A DNA stretch of 64,000 nucleotides from Eublepharis macularius (lineage: Eukaryota; Chordata; Lepidosauria; Squamata; Eublepharidae), in assembly GCF_028583425.1 (NCBI RefSeq), contig NC_072807.1, positions 34,043,001 through 34,107,000 of the forward strand, in the 5' to 3' direction. Below, in pieces: positions 46,501 through 54,829 of this stretch; the first letter of the stretch is position 1, and each line of letters begins with the position of its first letter. The translations under genes and the position numbers were made by a program. Under the pieces are notes generated by a model that searched no databases, was not told the DNA's origin, and worked only from the letters and a program-made list of their open reading frames with translations.

Positions 46501-49500
46501 AAAATAGTAAAGAGTCCAGTAGCACCTTTAAGACTAACCAACTTTATTGCAGCATAAGCTTTCAAGAACCATAGCTCTCTTCGTCAGATGCGTGCCACTG
46601 GACTCTTCACTATTTTCCAACAGAGAATGTGTTTGAGATCTAAGCAGTAATTCAGGTCATTTATTTTTGCACCTTTACAACTGAGTTATACAAAAAAAAA
46701 TCAACCAAAATAAGTCTTCTGTAGGCCAAGGAAAGATTTGATGGCTCCGGATGTAGTTGTATGTCCTAAACCAGGCAGATCAGGTGAGATCCCACCTGAA
46801 TACTTCACTCAGAGCTCTTGAGAGGAAAGGTGGGTGACAAATTTGAAAACGGGGATGGTTCTCTAAACTGAGGAGAGGCAGCACGTGGGGGAGAATCAAC
46901 AGTTTTGCAGATGGAATGGGCATAAAGAGAGCAGAGAATTTCTAAGACGGATTAGCTGAAACTAGAGCGTACCGTTACGTAGGACACTGAGGTGGCTTTC
47001 TTTTAGTGGGAGAAGGGAGGTTTTTTTTAAAAAAAAAAACTGATTTTAATCTGAAATGTTTTATTTATTACCTGTAAGGCACCTTAAGTGAAGAGGAAAA
47101 GCAGGGAGGAAGTCTTTTAAGAGAGAAATAAATACCAGGATCTTCACTTTCGCTCTGCTTTGCAAACAGAGGGAATCTTTCCAAGACATCTCAAACCTGC
47201 AGGGTGCTTGCCCACGTCTAACTGTTTAGAAAACGGGGACCATAAGAGACTAGACTGAACTGTTCTGATGCCCGGCTTCATCTCTTTCAGATGTCCCCAG
47301 TTTGAACAATTGCCCAGAAGATGAAAGCAGTGATGGTGTCGAATATGGGGTGAGTACAGAGGCTCCCTAAGACCTCCTGGGATCAGAATGACTCTGGCCT
47401 CCTGTGGTTCCATGGCTTTCCCAGCACACTGGCCGCTATGTTTCCCTAAGAGATGATCATTATCGCTTACATTATCCTTTTATACAGGGGTAATTTTGTA
47501 GAAAAAGAGCTGGAGGAACTCATTAGCATATGCCACGCCCCTTGCCATCACCGGAAATGTGTCGTTAGCATAACTGATTTGCATATGCCACACCCCCTGG
47601 CATCACCTATCCTGGCTGCTTTGGACCCAGTCCTGGCCATTCAGGGCCGAAAAGGGGCCCAAAATGATTGAGCCACTGCTGAACAAGAGAGTGATCCACC
47701 ACCTGTCAGAGGCCCGATCCGGGCCATTTCGGCCCCAATCTAGGATGAAACGAACCCAAAATGGCCGAGAGTCAGGTGGGCGGGGCCACCTGACATGTGA
47801 CCTCTTTGGGGAACTGCCAGAACTGCGTTCCTGCACGTTCCCCCTCGAAATGAGCCCTTCTTTTATATAATTTATACCCCACCAGTGGGGACAGAAAACT
47901 GCTTACCTCATTCTCGTGCCCTCCATTTTATCTTCACGGCAACCCTTTGAGGAAGGCGAGGCGGAGAGTGTAGCGATGGCTCAAGGTCACGTTCCATGTC
48001 AGAGTGGAGATTTCGAACCCGAGTCTCCCGGATTCTAATTCGACACTAACCACCACATCACGCTGGCTGTCGAGATTGTGGCATCTTTCCAATTTTACAT
48101 TCCTAATATCCTGCATGCACACAGTATGTAGCCATTTCACAGACCGGAAACCAAAGTTAATTTCCCACCCCTGTGCATTAGCACCTACCTACTTCACACT
48201 CCGTTTTATCCATTTAAGAAAAGAGAACCTCTTACCTGCTAAAGTAATAGCAGCAGAACCATTCAGCTGACATACTGAATTGAGGGTAAGCCCCACTGGC
48301 GATAGTGGGTTTTTCTTAATTCCAAGTAAACATGGTTAAGATCAAGGCGAACAGAGATTTTTCTGCATCTCCAGATCTTGGAAAGTTAAGTTTTGGAACT
48401 GGGGGGAAAATAGTTTTGCTCAACTGGAGGTAATTTGCTTGATGTCGAGATTCAAGTTGGATGATAGTGAATACAAGAAATCCATCAGGTTTTGAATGCT
48501 TCCTGGTAGGAGAGAAGGCAAAGCTGTAGCCCCTGGCATGGACAACTGAAGATGAGTGGCTAGGACAGGGTGAATTCTGCAGTTCCGCATTCACCCCGTG
48601 CACTTGCAGAATATTTGGCACAGAACCTGTTACCTTGAAAATCCTCGCTTTTTTTTTGAGAGCACATTTCTACTCTAATTATGTGAGCAATTTCTGAAGG
48701 TGGAGCGGAACAGGAAAACAAAGCAAGATTGCCCTTCGTCAGTGGGCAAGACTAAATGTTCCCTCCCGGTGGCAGCAAGAAAGCTGGATAAGTTATGCAA
48801 AAGAAACTCGCATATGCAATTTTTTGTACCTGATGCAGACAGTGGTATTCTGTTTTTCTTAGGGTACCATTTGGATTATCTTGTCAAAAGGATTTTCGGA
48901 GGAGTTGGACATTTTTAGTAAACTCCCCCCCCCTCCCCACGCTCCCAGTTCACACACACAGGAGAAACATACAAATTCTCTTCCCCGTATGACCACCGTA
49001 TGTCATCTCCATGCAAGAACTTTCTTAGTGGCATTAACAAATACGTTCTCAGAGCCACATGACAGTCTGACGAATAAAACTCTACTCTTGGCTTCTAACT
49101 GCCATCTTTTTCTTTCAAAGGCTTGCAGGGATCTGTCAGGGCCTGTGCTGTATCTGCCATCGGGAAACCCTTTTCTCTACGTGACAGCCTCAGCCAGTCA
49201 GAGTAGACGATACAGAGAGATGGTCCAATAGGCTGATGCAGTGTTAGGCACACCTCATGTTCTGGTGAGGGTGTATGGCTCACTGGGGGAGAAAAGATCC
49301 TGGCTAGCAGGGCTGGAAAAGACAGGACACTTGCTGCCTGTCAGAGTAGACAGCACTAGCTAAAGGAACCAACATTCTGACTCAGCCGGAAGCAGCTTTG
49401 TGTGTTCCAAGAAAGGCGTGGCAGCCGAGATTTATTTAGCTGCAAATAACTGACAATATAAACTTGCTTTAGCCTGACATCTGGGGGATTTCAATCAATG

Positions 49501-52500
49501 CCCGAGTTGCTCTCCATTTATTTATTTGCATTATTTATAATCCACCTTTCTCACTGAGACTCAAGGCAAATGACACAGTGTAAGTCAATACAATTAAGAG
49601 CTGGGACCTTCTTCCATGACTGAAAAATCTCCCAGTTTTGCAAACCTGGGAACAACCTAGCATTCCAAAACCTAGCAGTCAGCAATGGCCCTGCCAAATC
49701 TGTTCATTGGTGCCCTCAAAATTTACCAACTGGGACCCAGAATGATTGTTTCATGTCCTACTCGTGCACTGTAGCTGTCTCTGTCTACACACATGCGCAC
49801 CTCCCTTCCTCAAGAAGGAGGCGTGATTGAAAGTTCGGGGGGCTGTATGAATAGCGCTTGTTATCCTCTCACCAGGACTTCAGCCTGCAAGAAGACACCA
49901 GGTCAGAGAACAGCCAAGACGAGTTCTTGAGAAGCGTCTTCAGCCAACCCAAGGAGCTTTTCTCGGGGCACGGAACCTTGGTGTTCTTCGACCTGAAAGT
50001 TCTACGTAAGAGGCTGCAGATTCGAACACAGTGCCCGGGTTTCGCTTGAGAGTACAGGGAGAATGTAGCCTATAATGCAAGGGGAAAGGGATCCTTGAGC
50101 TCTGCCCCCTGCCCCTATTCGTGGAGGATACAGCCATCAGTGGTTACTAGCCATGGTGACTGAAGGGAGCGTCCACATTCAGAGGCAGTAAACCTCTGAA
50201 TACCTGCATTAGGAGGCGACATCAGGGGACGTCCTTTGCCTCGGTGCCTTGGTCATTGGGTCTCCAGGGCATCTAGTTGGCTGCTGTGTGAAACAATAGG
50301 CTGGCCTGGATGCTCCACAGGGGTGATCTGGCAGGACTCTTCTCTTATATTCTTGTGAGAGTGAATTTCCGCTTACATCCTAAAGAACTGCTGTGCTCCC
50401 TGTTAACCCAGCCTTGCGTTTTCTAGTGGCTACTCAGATCCCGTAAGGAAATACACAAGTTAGGGATGGTGGTAAGATCTCTCTCCAGCATCTGGGAGAG
50501 AGTTAATCGGAAGCAAAGGGCAGGAGAGTCAGGCGTAAGCAAAAAGTACTTCTTCACACGTTGCATAATTGTCATGTGGAACTCCCTGCCACAAGAGGTA
50601 GGAACAGCTGCCTGCTCAGACGACTTCAAAAGGAGATCAGACAGATTCGTGGAGGATAGTTCCCCATTAGTGGCTGTTAGCCATAGTCATCCAGGGAACT
50701 CAAGGCGGCTTGCATGGTGCCTCCATTTTATCGTCACAACAGCCCTGTAAGGTAGATCATGCTAGGAGAGAGTGACTAGCACAGCCACTCAGGACAGTGA
50801 GGATTTGAACCTGGACCTTCCAGATTATATGCCAACATGCTGGCCACTACACACTGGATAAATGGAACTTCCATGTTCAAAGGCAGCGTATCTCTGAATA
50901 GCCATTGCAGAGGTGGGGGGAGACAGCCTTCTGGAGGCATCTGATTAGCCACTATCGAGAGAGGAGGCCGGACTAGAGGGACCACCAGGGTTCTTCTTCT
51001 GTAAGAACTGGGCCTATAATGCAAGCGCAGGGGTGGGAATTTCACTGCGAGCTGTTCTTCTCACCCTCCAGTTTATCCATCGCCCCGCTTATCTCTCTTA
51101 ATGCTCAAGTTGGGCGTAATCGAGGCTCTACACACTAATCAGCTGCAGTCCCGCTTCATTTCAGCAAGGTTGCTGCCCTGTGGCCCTGCCCTATGTGAAA
51201 AGCAGCATGCGTCAAAGCTCTTCCCCCTTTGAAAGAATAAAAAAGCAGGCCCAGCTGTCCTGTCAACAGGAAAGAATACTTCCAAAGGCCCTCGACTTCA
51301 AATATGGGGCAGTATCTTTCCACTTCTCATGTTCCACTTCATTATAGTTGTTTCCAACCCCAGGAAAGAGCATTCTTGGTGTCGCAGGAGCCGTGCAGAG
51401 GAACAACTATGCAGGTTGGAGGGGGAGGGAAATGTTGAAATGGTTCCTCCTTCCTCTTCCACAGTTGCACCTCCGCCCAGGGAAAGGGGCGGTTTTATCC
51501 CCTTACCCGTCCTCGTTCTTGCTCACTGACTCCCCATCCCATCCCGGCTGTTCCCTCGCCCATTTATTGTGGCTCTAGGAATGGGCTTGCCAGCTGTAGG
51601 AAAGAACTTGAGTAATGGGGTGAAATGTGGGGAAACAATGTGCCTTCTGCACATGGATGGTCGGATGAAACCCTCTAGGCCCTACATAGTGTAAGCTTGT
51701 GTGTTTTACTGGAGGCAGAGCCCCCCTTGTTCCTGCATTCTAGGGTAGGGTTGAGCTCAAAGATGCAACCCGGTTAGTTCTCAGTCCACAGGGCTCACTC
51801 AGAGTAGCTTTTCACGGCCCTTCTCGGGTGCCAAAATAAACCCAATCTCCCTCTTTTCTTGTAGCTAGGAGGGTCATCGACCTGGTCGCTGTCGTGGATG
51901 AAACCAGCTTCTTCTCGGTCTTGATCCAGCCACTGCCTCCACCCAGGGGAGTTATGAAGAGCGGTCTCTGTGAGAGCGGGCTGGAGAACTTTCTCCGTTA
52001 CCTTCAGACCTTGCACCAACCCATCCTGGTGGGTTATGACCTGTGGTCCATGGACTTGCCAGTCCTGGTGGAAACCCTGGAGGCTCTCAACCAGGAAGAG
52101 AGGTTCAAAGCATCCGTTTTTGGCTTCTTGGATGCCCTGCCTCTCATTAAGGAGAAAATCCCAGATCTGCCTAGCTATAACATGAAGAGCCTAGATCATA
52201 TATACCTTGGGGGGCAGCTGGATGATAGCCAAGCCTTCGATTGCGCCAAGACGGTGAAGGACCTGTGTACCGTTTTGGACATTAACCCAGCAGTGGAGAC
52301 AAGGCCAGTGATCTCCTATTCCAGTTTGCAGTGTTACACTTCGCTTCAGCCTCTCCTGATGGAGAGGTTACTCGTCCGTTCCTCCGTACAGAGCTTGGCA
52401 CTGCACGGCATCTGCCTTTCCACACTAGAGTTCATTTATCAAAATGACCCAGAACATGGGCTGAAAAGATTCTCCAAGAACTTGAATTCCAGGCAGATAA

Positions 52501-52592
52501 GTGGTGCAAAAAAAATCCAGCAGCTGAGCAGAGTTAAGACCTATTTCCAGGTTCACCCACCTGCAGCTACAAAGTCTGGGACACAATCCTAA
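29544..52592 (+). CDS. PML: PML, right copy, full-length with PML-I-type C-terminus
   Basis: Exons 29544-29594, 32391-32869, 34832-35412, 36935-36972, 38730-38988, 47291-47349, 49876-50005 and 51865-52592 join in phase to 775 codons (774 residues; human PML-I is about 882). Order: short acidic N-terminus, RING (residues 28-64), B-box 1 (103-137), B-box 2 (about 166-203), coiled coil (about 205-345), NLS plus SUMO-acceptor consensus, acidic Ser-rich part, and an exonuclease-fold domain (about 520-774) as in human PML-I. The role known from the family is SUMO-dependent assembly of nuclear bodies in antiviral, apoptotic and DNA-repair pathways. The intron between exons 5 and 6 is 8.3 kb because of an antisense full-length L1. 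Second PML gene in the window. Confidence 0.94.
30140..30222. repeat. Repeat of the agcaccttaaagac family
   Basis: Half copy: cttgaaagcttatcc and cttaaaggtgctactggact. Right PML intron 1. Confidence 0.6.
30356..30513 (+). mobile_element. MITE-like repeat (gggttgccaac family)
   Basis: Shortened copy ending ccagagttggcaaccc. Right PML intron 1. Confidence 0.6.
31020..31293 (-). mobile_element. tRNA-derived SINE (same family)
   Basis: Complete copy in reverse orientation, with an AAT/AAC simple-repeat tail at its start; in right PML intron 1. Confidence 0.85.
31630..31835 (+). mobile_element. tRNA-derived SINE, related subfamily
   Basis: Body with ctaacctacctcacagggtg and tail aaagtgtgatataaatgaaataaataa; the head is partly eroded. 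In right PML intron 1. Confidence 0.65.
31905..32085 (-). mobile_element. tRNA-derived SINE (same family, truncated head)
   Basis: Tail and core only; the tRNA-like head is missing. Right PML intron 1. Confidence 0.8.
32130..32372 (-). mobile_element. tRNA-derived SINE (same family)
   Basis: Complete copy whose head end lies about 20 bp before the acceptor of right PML exon 2, so the exon's branch-point and pyrimidine region abuts SINE sequence. Confidence 0.83.
32391..32869 (+). CDS. PML: Right PML exon 2: RING finger and B-box 1
   Basis: Acceptor tttcctacag, donor ag/gtaggt (phase 2). Reads AMDEEFRFLLCEGC and keeps all RING ligands (CLHNICTEC core, CPVC end) and B-box 1 (CDNC..YWCSDC..LCISCFETH). 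Alignable along its length with the left copy's RING exon and with human PML. Confidence 0.95.
33380..34310. repeat. Probable old interspersed repeat, family unknown
   Basis: An A/T-rich stretch in right PML intron 2 with the texture of an old LINE 3' part (ctgatccttgacgcaatcca, cctcacagcagggacaaatc). No coding match could be named. Confidence 0.3.
34832..35412 (+). CDS. PML: Right PML exon 3: B-box 2 and coiled coil
   Basis: Acceptor aattcacag, donor gaag/gtaaga (phase 1), 581 bp. Begins IYCKACARSMCCICAVLD and ends in a long coiled coil with LYASDQEVMDMYPFI. The CC-x-C arsenic-site cysteines are kept but the preceding Lys-Pro is replaced (RSM). Confidence 0.95.
35592..35715 (-). mobile_element. 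Sauria SINE, 3' fragment
   Basis: Reverse complement of the 3' third of the element at 23.5 kb (aaaggtagtcccctgtgcaa onward). In right PML intron 3. Confidence 0.75.
36592..36828 (+). mobile_element. tRNA-derived SINE, related subfamily
   Basis: Head gtgtggtgtagtggttaaaa, B box ggttcgaatcc, tail of AAAT repeats. Right PML intron 3, ending about 100 bp before exon 4. Confidence 0.8.
36935..36972 (+). CDS. PML: Right PML exon 4: small linker exon
   Basis: Acceptor ttttttttag, donor cag/gtgaga, 38 bp, phase 1 in and 0 out; gives EAAPAIVKIASNQ. Human exon 4 also opens with Asp/Glu-Ala-Ala. It restores phase between exons 3 and 5, which supports it despite its size. Confidence 0.8.
37185..37272. 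repeat. Repeat of the agcaccttaaagac family, worn
   Basis: gtaccttaaaggccaacaag and gtaagctttcgagaatcaaa. Right PML intron 4. Confidence 0.55.
37560..37917 (-). mobile_element. tRNA-derived SINE interrupted by a short insertion
   Basis: Same family, (AAT/AAC)n tail at 37560-37610. About 80 bp between the tail and the core (near 37672-37752) are foreign: an A-rich-ended piece, probably a small retroposed insert. Confidence 0.75.
38730..38988 (+). CDS. PML: Right PML exon 5: NLS, SUMO acceptor, possible SIM
   Basis: Acceptor attttctag. Encodes KSPAKRK (NLS-like), then IKVVKIESDDDE, aligned with human VIKMESEE around K490; VKIE followed by acidic residues is a textbook negatively extended SUMO-acceptor site. 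VVFEPVLLICSS near the end may be a SIM. Two in-frame donors of equal phase exist: after 38871 (CAG/GTACCA) and after 38988 (a/gtaggt), differing by 39 codons that carry the SIM-like part. Confidence 0.8.
39315..39562 (+). mobile_element. tRNA-derived SINE (same family)
   Basis: Complete copy, head gtgtaatggttaagagcatg to tail tatataaatcgaatg(ttg)n. Right PML intron 5, 400 bp before the L1. Confidence 0.83.
40668..44429 (-). CDS. L1 ORF2: endonuclease-reverse transcriptase (1253 aa)
   Basis: An AP-like endonuclease comes first (WNVNG at 10-14, QETH at 39-42, LAGDFN near 140, SDHN at 227-230), then reverse transcriptase (RPISLLNNDYKIFAKILAER; EQAGFLPDRQIR; FFVDAEKAF; GCPLSPLLF; FADD near 695). 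The C-terminal Cys-rich part follows (CWKCKK..SLYHMWWSC near 1110-1136). All catalytic motifs are present. Its start overlaps the ORF1 stop by four bases (ATGA), pointing to termination-reinitiation. Several open frames on the other strand are shadows. Confidence 0.96.
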   Translation of the reverse strand: MNMECKVLSWNVNGLNSPNKRKNIFHWLLKQKCDIVCLQETHIRKQDVKYLKSGKLGKEFAAASNKKKRGVVLYIKEELQPKFVMRDVEARFVAVECNWNLKRVLVVGLYAPNGAKESFFEDLRKHLDDLAYDQIILAGDFNGVTDLELDKKTTKAQKKRGLLPKLFFELIQQETLEDVWRREYPKTKQFTFYSARHLTLSRIDMIWASKDLALWTKEVEIMPMVGSDHNPIMWKFGKRRKRKAWRINEDLLQERENMEILRRETKFFIQYNVNKEVPTNKVWDAYKAVVRGILMDLNGRARKKKEEKRQEIEEKIKAKEAQLKKRPGKKKIYQEIKILQEQLTAMSNKELEWNLKRLNQKAFEGANKPGKYLAWQLKKKREKKIINKICEENKTCLEQTTISRAFYKFYAKLYNKKEVNKESIASYLEKTKLPEISEAWRNKLNSEVTDEEISKAIQSANLGKAPGPDGLTAKFYKTMANELAPFLKEVMNGVLRDQRIPDTWSEANISLIPKEGQDLTNVKNYRPISLLNNDYKIFAKILAERLKGWLSEVIEEEQAGFLPDRQIRDNLRTVINAIEYYDKRCDKEVGFFFVDAEKAFDNLNWDFMFATMEKLQLGERFVRAIKEIYRDQTAAIVVNDELTKKLTISKGTRQGCPLSPLLFILVLEILMIQIRQDEEIRGIKIKDYSYKVRAFADDIMLIVEDPLENMPKVIDKIKEFGDLAGFFINKKKSKILCKNMTKQKQQLLMETTDCEVTSKVKYLGVELTAKNIDLFKNNYEKLWTQIERDLIKWNRLNLSWLGRIAAVKMNVLPRVMFLLQTIPIIRDSKQFEKWQRKISDFVWAGKKPRVKVKVLQDAKERGGMQLPNLRLYHDAICLVWLKEWMTLKNKKLLALEGYKNFFGWHAYLWHDKVKVNSMFLHHFVRRSLYTIWKKYRIYLQEGTPLWVVPYEVIDPRAVDNEQQCLTYKEITKTEVSKLRIKTQEELSPNYDWFQYRQIRDLYNSDSAKGGIRTENSELEQTLLKEDKKRISKVYQVLLKWYTEDEIVKTQMVKWAINFNKEITMEAWEYLWKTTMKTTTCTNIKENIYKMIYRWYMTPKKIALGNLNTSNKCWKCKKHEGSLYHMWWSCEVARQYWGEIIREMSEILQFQINKNPELLLLNLGMEGIPAHHRTLIFYMTAAARLLYAQKWKVQEVPTIEDWIYKLLYMAEMDKMTRKLRDLDSGQFNTDWEKLKQYLEKKWEVGGKLWQFENY
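44426..45220 (-). CDS. L1 ORF1: RNA-binding chaperone (264 aa)
   Basis: Lys/Glu-rich coiled coil over about residues 10-95 (heptads such as LDKNLDKKLVDMIKELKDTK), an RRM-like middle (MEKQLRFRGLPEVEGKSAQE) and a C-terminal domain with PRDVIVQFTTRNMKERI and WELPEGVSFEFGGAKKRIR, as in vertebrate L1 ORF1p. Forms trimers and coats L1 RNA. Confidence 0.93.
   Translation of the reverse strand: MSKKEWQSAIENLDKNLDKKLVDMIKELKDTKLELIKEVKEVTQTVKSELSEVKKGMETISSELQGTQQRVKTVEDAMENLIDTQQTEMRLVKGRMSVAETKHMEKQLRFRGLPEVEGKSAQEQMTEVLAEYLGKEEEEVVAILDVAYRVNSRIATQRKLPRDVIVQFTTRNMKERIVTKQFQDPLEIDGKTIIIMKELPRSVLLDRKKYKVLIQTLKDMNIRYRWELPEGVSFEFGGAKKRIRSEREMERFIKDNEKDLPTKL
46460..46615. repeat. Repeat of the agcaccttaaagac family
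   Basis: agtccagtagcacctttaag and gccactggactcttcac flank cataagctttcaagaaccat. Right PML intron 5, after the L1. Confidence 0.65.
47291..47349 (+). CDS. PML: Right PML exon 6: acidic serine-rich segment
   Basis: Acceptor tctctttcag, donor ggg/gtgagt, 59 bp, phase 1 to 0. Reads NVPSLNNCPEDESSDGVEYG, comparable in composition and position to the human Ser/Asp/Glu-rich stretch after the SIM. It sits about 1.2 kb past the L1 insertion. Confidence 0.75.
47485..47859 (+). mobile_element. hAT-type MITE, second copy, exact 8-bp target duplication
   Basis: 375 bp; same family as 21392-21781. Duplicated cttttata at 47477-47484 and 47860-47867. Right PML intron 6, 135 bp after exon 6. Confidence 0.82.
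47869..48075 (-). mobile_element. tRNA-derived SINE
   Basis: Reverse copy directly after the MITE at 47485-47859; the MITE's 8-bp duplication lies at its edge, so the MITE may have jumped into this SINE's tail. Confidence 0.7.
48080..49135. other. Right PML intron 6, no recognised content
   Basis: Only a C-rich run near 48927-48945 (ccccccccctcccc) stands out. Confidence 0.35.
49140..49410. repeat. SINE 3' fragments of the second family
   Basis: Contains gtcagagtagacgatacaga, ccaataggctgatgcagtg and, again, gtcagagtagacagcactag with ggaagcagctttgtgtgttc: two 3' ends of the family found at 53.6 kb. Right PML intron 6. Confidence 0.5.
49510..49735. repeat. L2-like LINE tail fragment
   Basis: tatttataatccacctttctcactgagactcaaggc: same repeat as at 10.28, 12.83 and 58.83 kb. 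Right PML intron 6. Confidence 0.6.
49876..50005 (+). CDS. PML: Right PML exon 7: start of exonuclease-fold domain
   Basis: Acceptor ctcaccag, donor tac/gtaaga (phase 1). Ends GTLVFFDLKVL, matching human RPLVFFDLKI, the first strand of the DEDDh-like domain. The D-x-E acid pair of active exonucleases is D-L-K here, as in human. Confidence 0.88.
50085..50345 (+). mobile_element. CR1/L2-group LINE 3' UTR fragment
   Basis: Contains gtggttactagccatggtga, gtaaacctctgaatacc and ctagttggctgctgtgtgaa, a widespread amniote LINE 3' end. Right PML intron 7. Confidence 0.6.
50465..51020 (+). mobile_element. CR1/L2-group LINE 3' UTR, split by a SINE
   Basis: Contains gtggaactccctgccacaag and gattcgtggaggatag before 50700; the homologous downstream part (gaatagccattgcagaggtg) continues after about 50875. 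The minus-strand SINE at 50700-50872 lies between, so the LINE is older. Confidence 0.62.
50700..50872 (-). mobile_element. tRNA-derived SINE
   Basis: Reverse copy with cgtcacaacagccctgtaag core and gatttgaacctgg B box. Right PML intron 7. Confidence 0.65.
51865..52592 (+). CDS. PML: Right PML last exon: exonuclease-fold C-terminus (PML-I type)
   Basis: The acceptor is ttcttgtag before 51865; the phase shows that the AG three bases further on is not used. Encodes RRVIDLVAVVDETSFFSVLI, then PILVGYDLWSMDLPVLVETL and SSLQCYTSLQPLL, aligned with human KISQLAAVN..RVVIQ, PILACYKLWGPGLPNFF and SSLQCFASLQPLV. Stop TAA at 52590-52592. In human this exon specifies PML-I. Confidence 0.93.
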
Positions 52593-53325
52593 ATAATAGC
52601 CACTAACCTGGCTAACCTGTTCATTGTACAGATACTTCCTTGCCTGTCTTTGAGTTGGGTGGTTCTCCCTCTACAGGCTTTGATTTTTTTTGCACATTTG
52701 GTCGACCCCATTATACATGCAGGTATAAGCAAATTCCCAGGTGATAACCCTGCTACACAATACCTGAGTTCACCTTTTGTCCTGTCAAACAGACATGCAT
52801 CGGGAATTGCCAGGTGAAACCAAGGAGTTCCGAGAAGCCGATACAACTGTGGCCCTTGGGAAAGCCGCGATATGCCAAACTGCGGAAATGTACATGTAAT
52901 TTACATGTAGCCCATAGATCCATGCAAGTTTGGCAAACAGCAACTCCTTGGGGCCATTTCAGGTCAGGAAAATGGTACATGGGGGTGGCTTAAGCCCCCT
53001 CCCCATGTACCAGTCTGAATAAGTCCCCCCTCCCCACCATGCTTGAGAATCTTAAATTTAATCCAGCAACTCCCAGTGTATATCTGTTTGATGGGATCTG
53101 GTGCAAATTGGGGAACGATACCACGTAGTTAGGACCCCCAATGGTATCATAATCCATATCTCAGCAGAGGCAAAGGAGAAAATTGGCGTGCCAAAGGTGT
53201 TGAACATCATGATGACAAACAAGTGCTAGCTACACCCGTTGCACCATTCTCCACTGCTAGTGTGATGTTTCCGAAGACAAGTTTGTGCAGGCACGTTCCT
53301 TAGTTCATATAACTCTTGTGTATTC

Positions 53326-53331
53326 ATTAAA
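53326..53331 (+). terminator. Candidate right PML polyadenylation signal (ATTAAA)
   Basis: ATTAAA about 735 bp past the stop, followed by a GT-rich stretch. No better signal was seen between the stop and the SINE at 53.59 kb. Confidence 0.4.
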
Positions 53332-53587
53332 CTTGAGTGCCACTGAAAGTGTGGTTGCTACCCTGGATTTATTTAGGTTCTACCACACATGGCTACATTA
53401 GGGATGGATGTTGGTTTTATAGCTTTTTGTGTGTGAGAGATGTATGTATGATTGCTGCAAGCCTGTGGTCTGTGGGTCAGAAAGAAAGAGCTTGCATTTT
53501 TCTGCAAAAAAGCTATGATGCTGGAACGACTGGGCTGATGACAGCCACGAACACATATAAGCATGCCATATAATTAGTCAGTATACT

Positions 53588-53785
53588 GGGGCCGTGGCTT
53601 AGTGGGAGAGCGTCTGCTTGGCATGCAGAAAGTTGTAGGTTCAATTCCTAGCAGCTGCAGTTTAAAAGACCAGGTAGCAGGTGATGGGAACAGACATCCT
53701 GAGACCCTGAAGCTGCCTCTAGTCTGAGTAGACAATGCTGGCCTTAATAGACCAAGGGTGTGATGTAGTATAAGACGGCTTCATG
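53588..53785 (+). mobile_element. tRNA-derived SINE of the second family
   Basis: Head ggggccgtggcttagtggga, B box ggttcaattcc, body ctgagaccctgaagctgcct and gtctgagtagacaatgctgg. Confidence 0.78.
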
Positions 53786-54232
53786 TATCTTGTCAAGATC
53801 AGTGTTGTCTAGGGCTAGCACTGCGTCACCAGTGTCTCAAGTAGAAATCTTTCCCGTCACCTACTATGTGCTCTTTTTAAAAGGAGATGCCGGGAATTAA
53901 ACCTGAGACATTAGGGATTAAACCTGAGAAATGGAAAGCTGAAGCTCTACTGAATGGCTCCTCCATAAAAAAATAAAGGCGTCCTTCCTCTGGCATTTGA
54001 AGCCGTACTGCCCATTTTAGCAGCTCCAAACTCTGCCACTTCATCCTGCTGCCTGGGTGGACCACACCACAGCCAAAACTAGAACCCAGGGTCCAAAACC
54101 ACCTCGCACTCCAGAAAAGGAATTAGCTTGTTGGTGGCAGGCAGTTCCCTCCATTTGCTCCCATCTTTGTCTTAATTCGGTTCAGCACTTTATTCTGGCA
54201 GCATAAGCGAGGAGTCTCCATTTTCAACCGGA

Positions 54233-54468
54233 GCCAGTTCGGTGTAGTGGTTAAGAGCGGCAGGATTCGAATCTGGAGAACCGGGTTTGATTCCCCACTC
54301 CTCCGCCTGAATCCAGCTGCGTGACCTTGGGTCAGGCACAGTTCTCTCAGAGCTCTCTCAGCCCCACCCACCTTACAGGGTGATTGTTGTAAGGATAATA
54401 ACACTTTGTAAACTGCTCTGCGTGGACGTTAAGTTGTCCTGAAGGGTGGTATATAAATCAAATTGTTA
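54233..54468 (+). mobile_element. tRNA-derived SINE (same family)
   Basis: Complete copy, just upstream of the ZP3-like relic. Confidence 0.83.
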
Positions 54469-54594
54469 TTAATCTGAAACCAAGTCTTCTTTGGGGTAGG
54501 ATTTTTGCAGACCATGAAGTGGTTTTTTACAACCCTTGGGATTTTTCTGCAAGAGGTTCAACTGCCTGAAGACTTCCTTGAATAGTTTCTCCTA

Positions 54595-54800
54595 ATAGAC
54601 AGCCTTCGGGCTCCCCGTCCTGGTCCCAGGCGGATCCCTGGGTTTGGGCGGATGTTTCCATCGTCAGTCTCGATCCCGTTTTGGCTCATTGTGGGGAGGC
54701 CCAAATGGCAGTCTACTGGGCAAGAAGTTTGAAGGGAGTCAGGACTTAAAGCAAGGAGGACCAACTTTTTTTCAGCCTAGGAGTTGGACTCCCCTAGGCT
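54595..54800 (+). pseudogene. Decayed ZP3-like exon 1 fragment
   Basis: Resembles exon 1 of the ZP3-like gene 3.4 kb downstream. A conserved block, gtggggaggcccaa, is shared, and in the matching frame it reads PVLAHCGEAQMAV against [13 protein letters not shown] in the gene. WADVS upstream matches GRVDVS. Past the block the match weakens and needs a frame change (KFEGSQDLKQGG against [12 protein letters not shown]). No signal peptide, promoter or further exon was found, so it is a relic of a second copy or an old duplication. Confidence 0.65.
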
Positions 54801-54829
54801 GTTGCTATTCTGCTGTTCCTCTACCCCCC

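Noticed and set aside
53588-53660. tRNA genes (here and at the heads of the other SINEs)
   Set aside because: A and B boxes are present but no complete cloverleaf; the bodies and tails are shared by many copies, so these are SINE heads.
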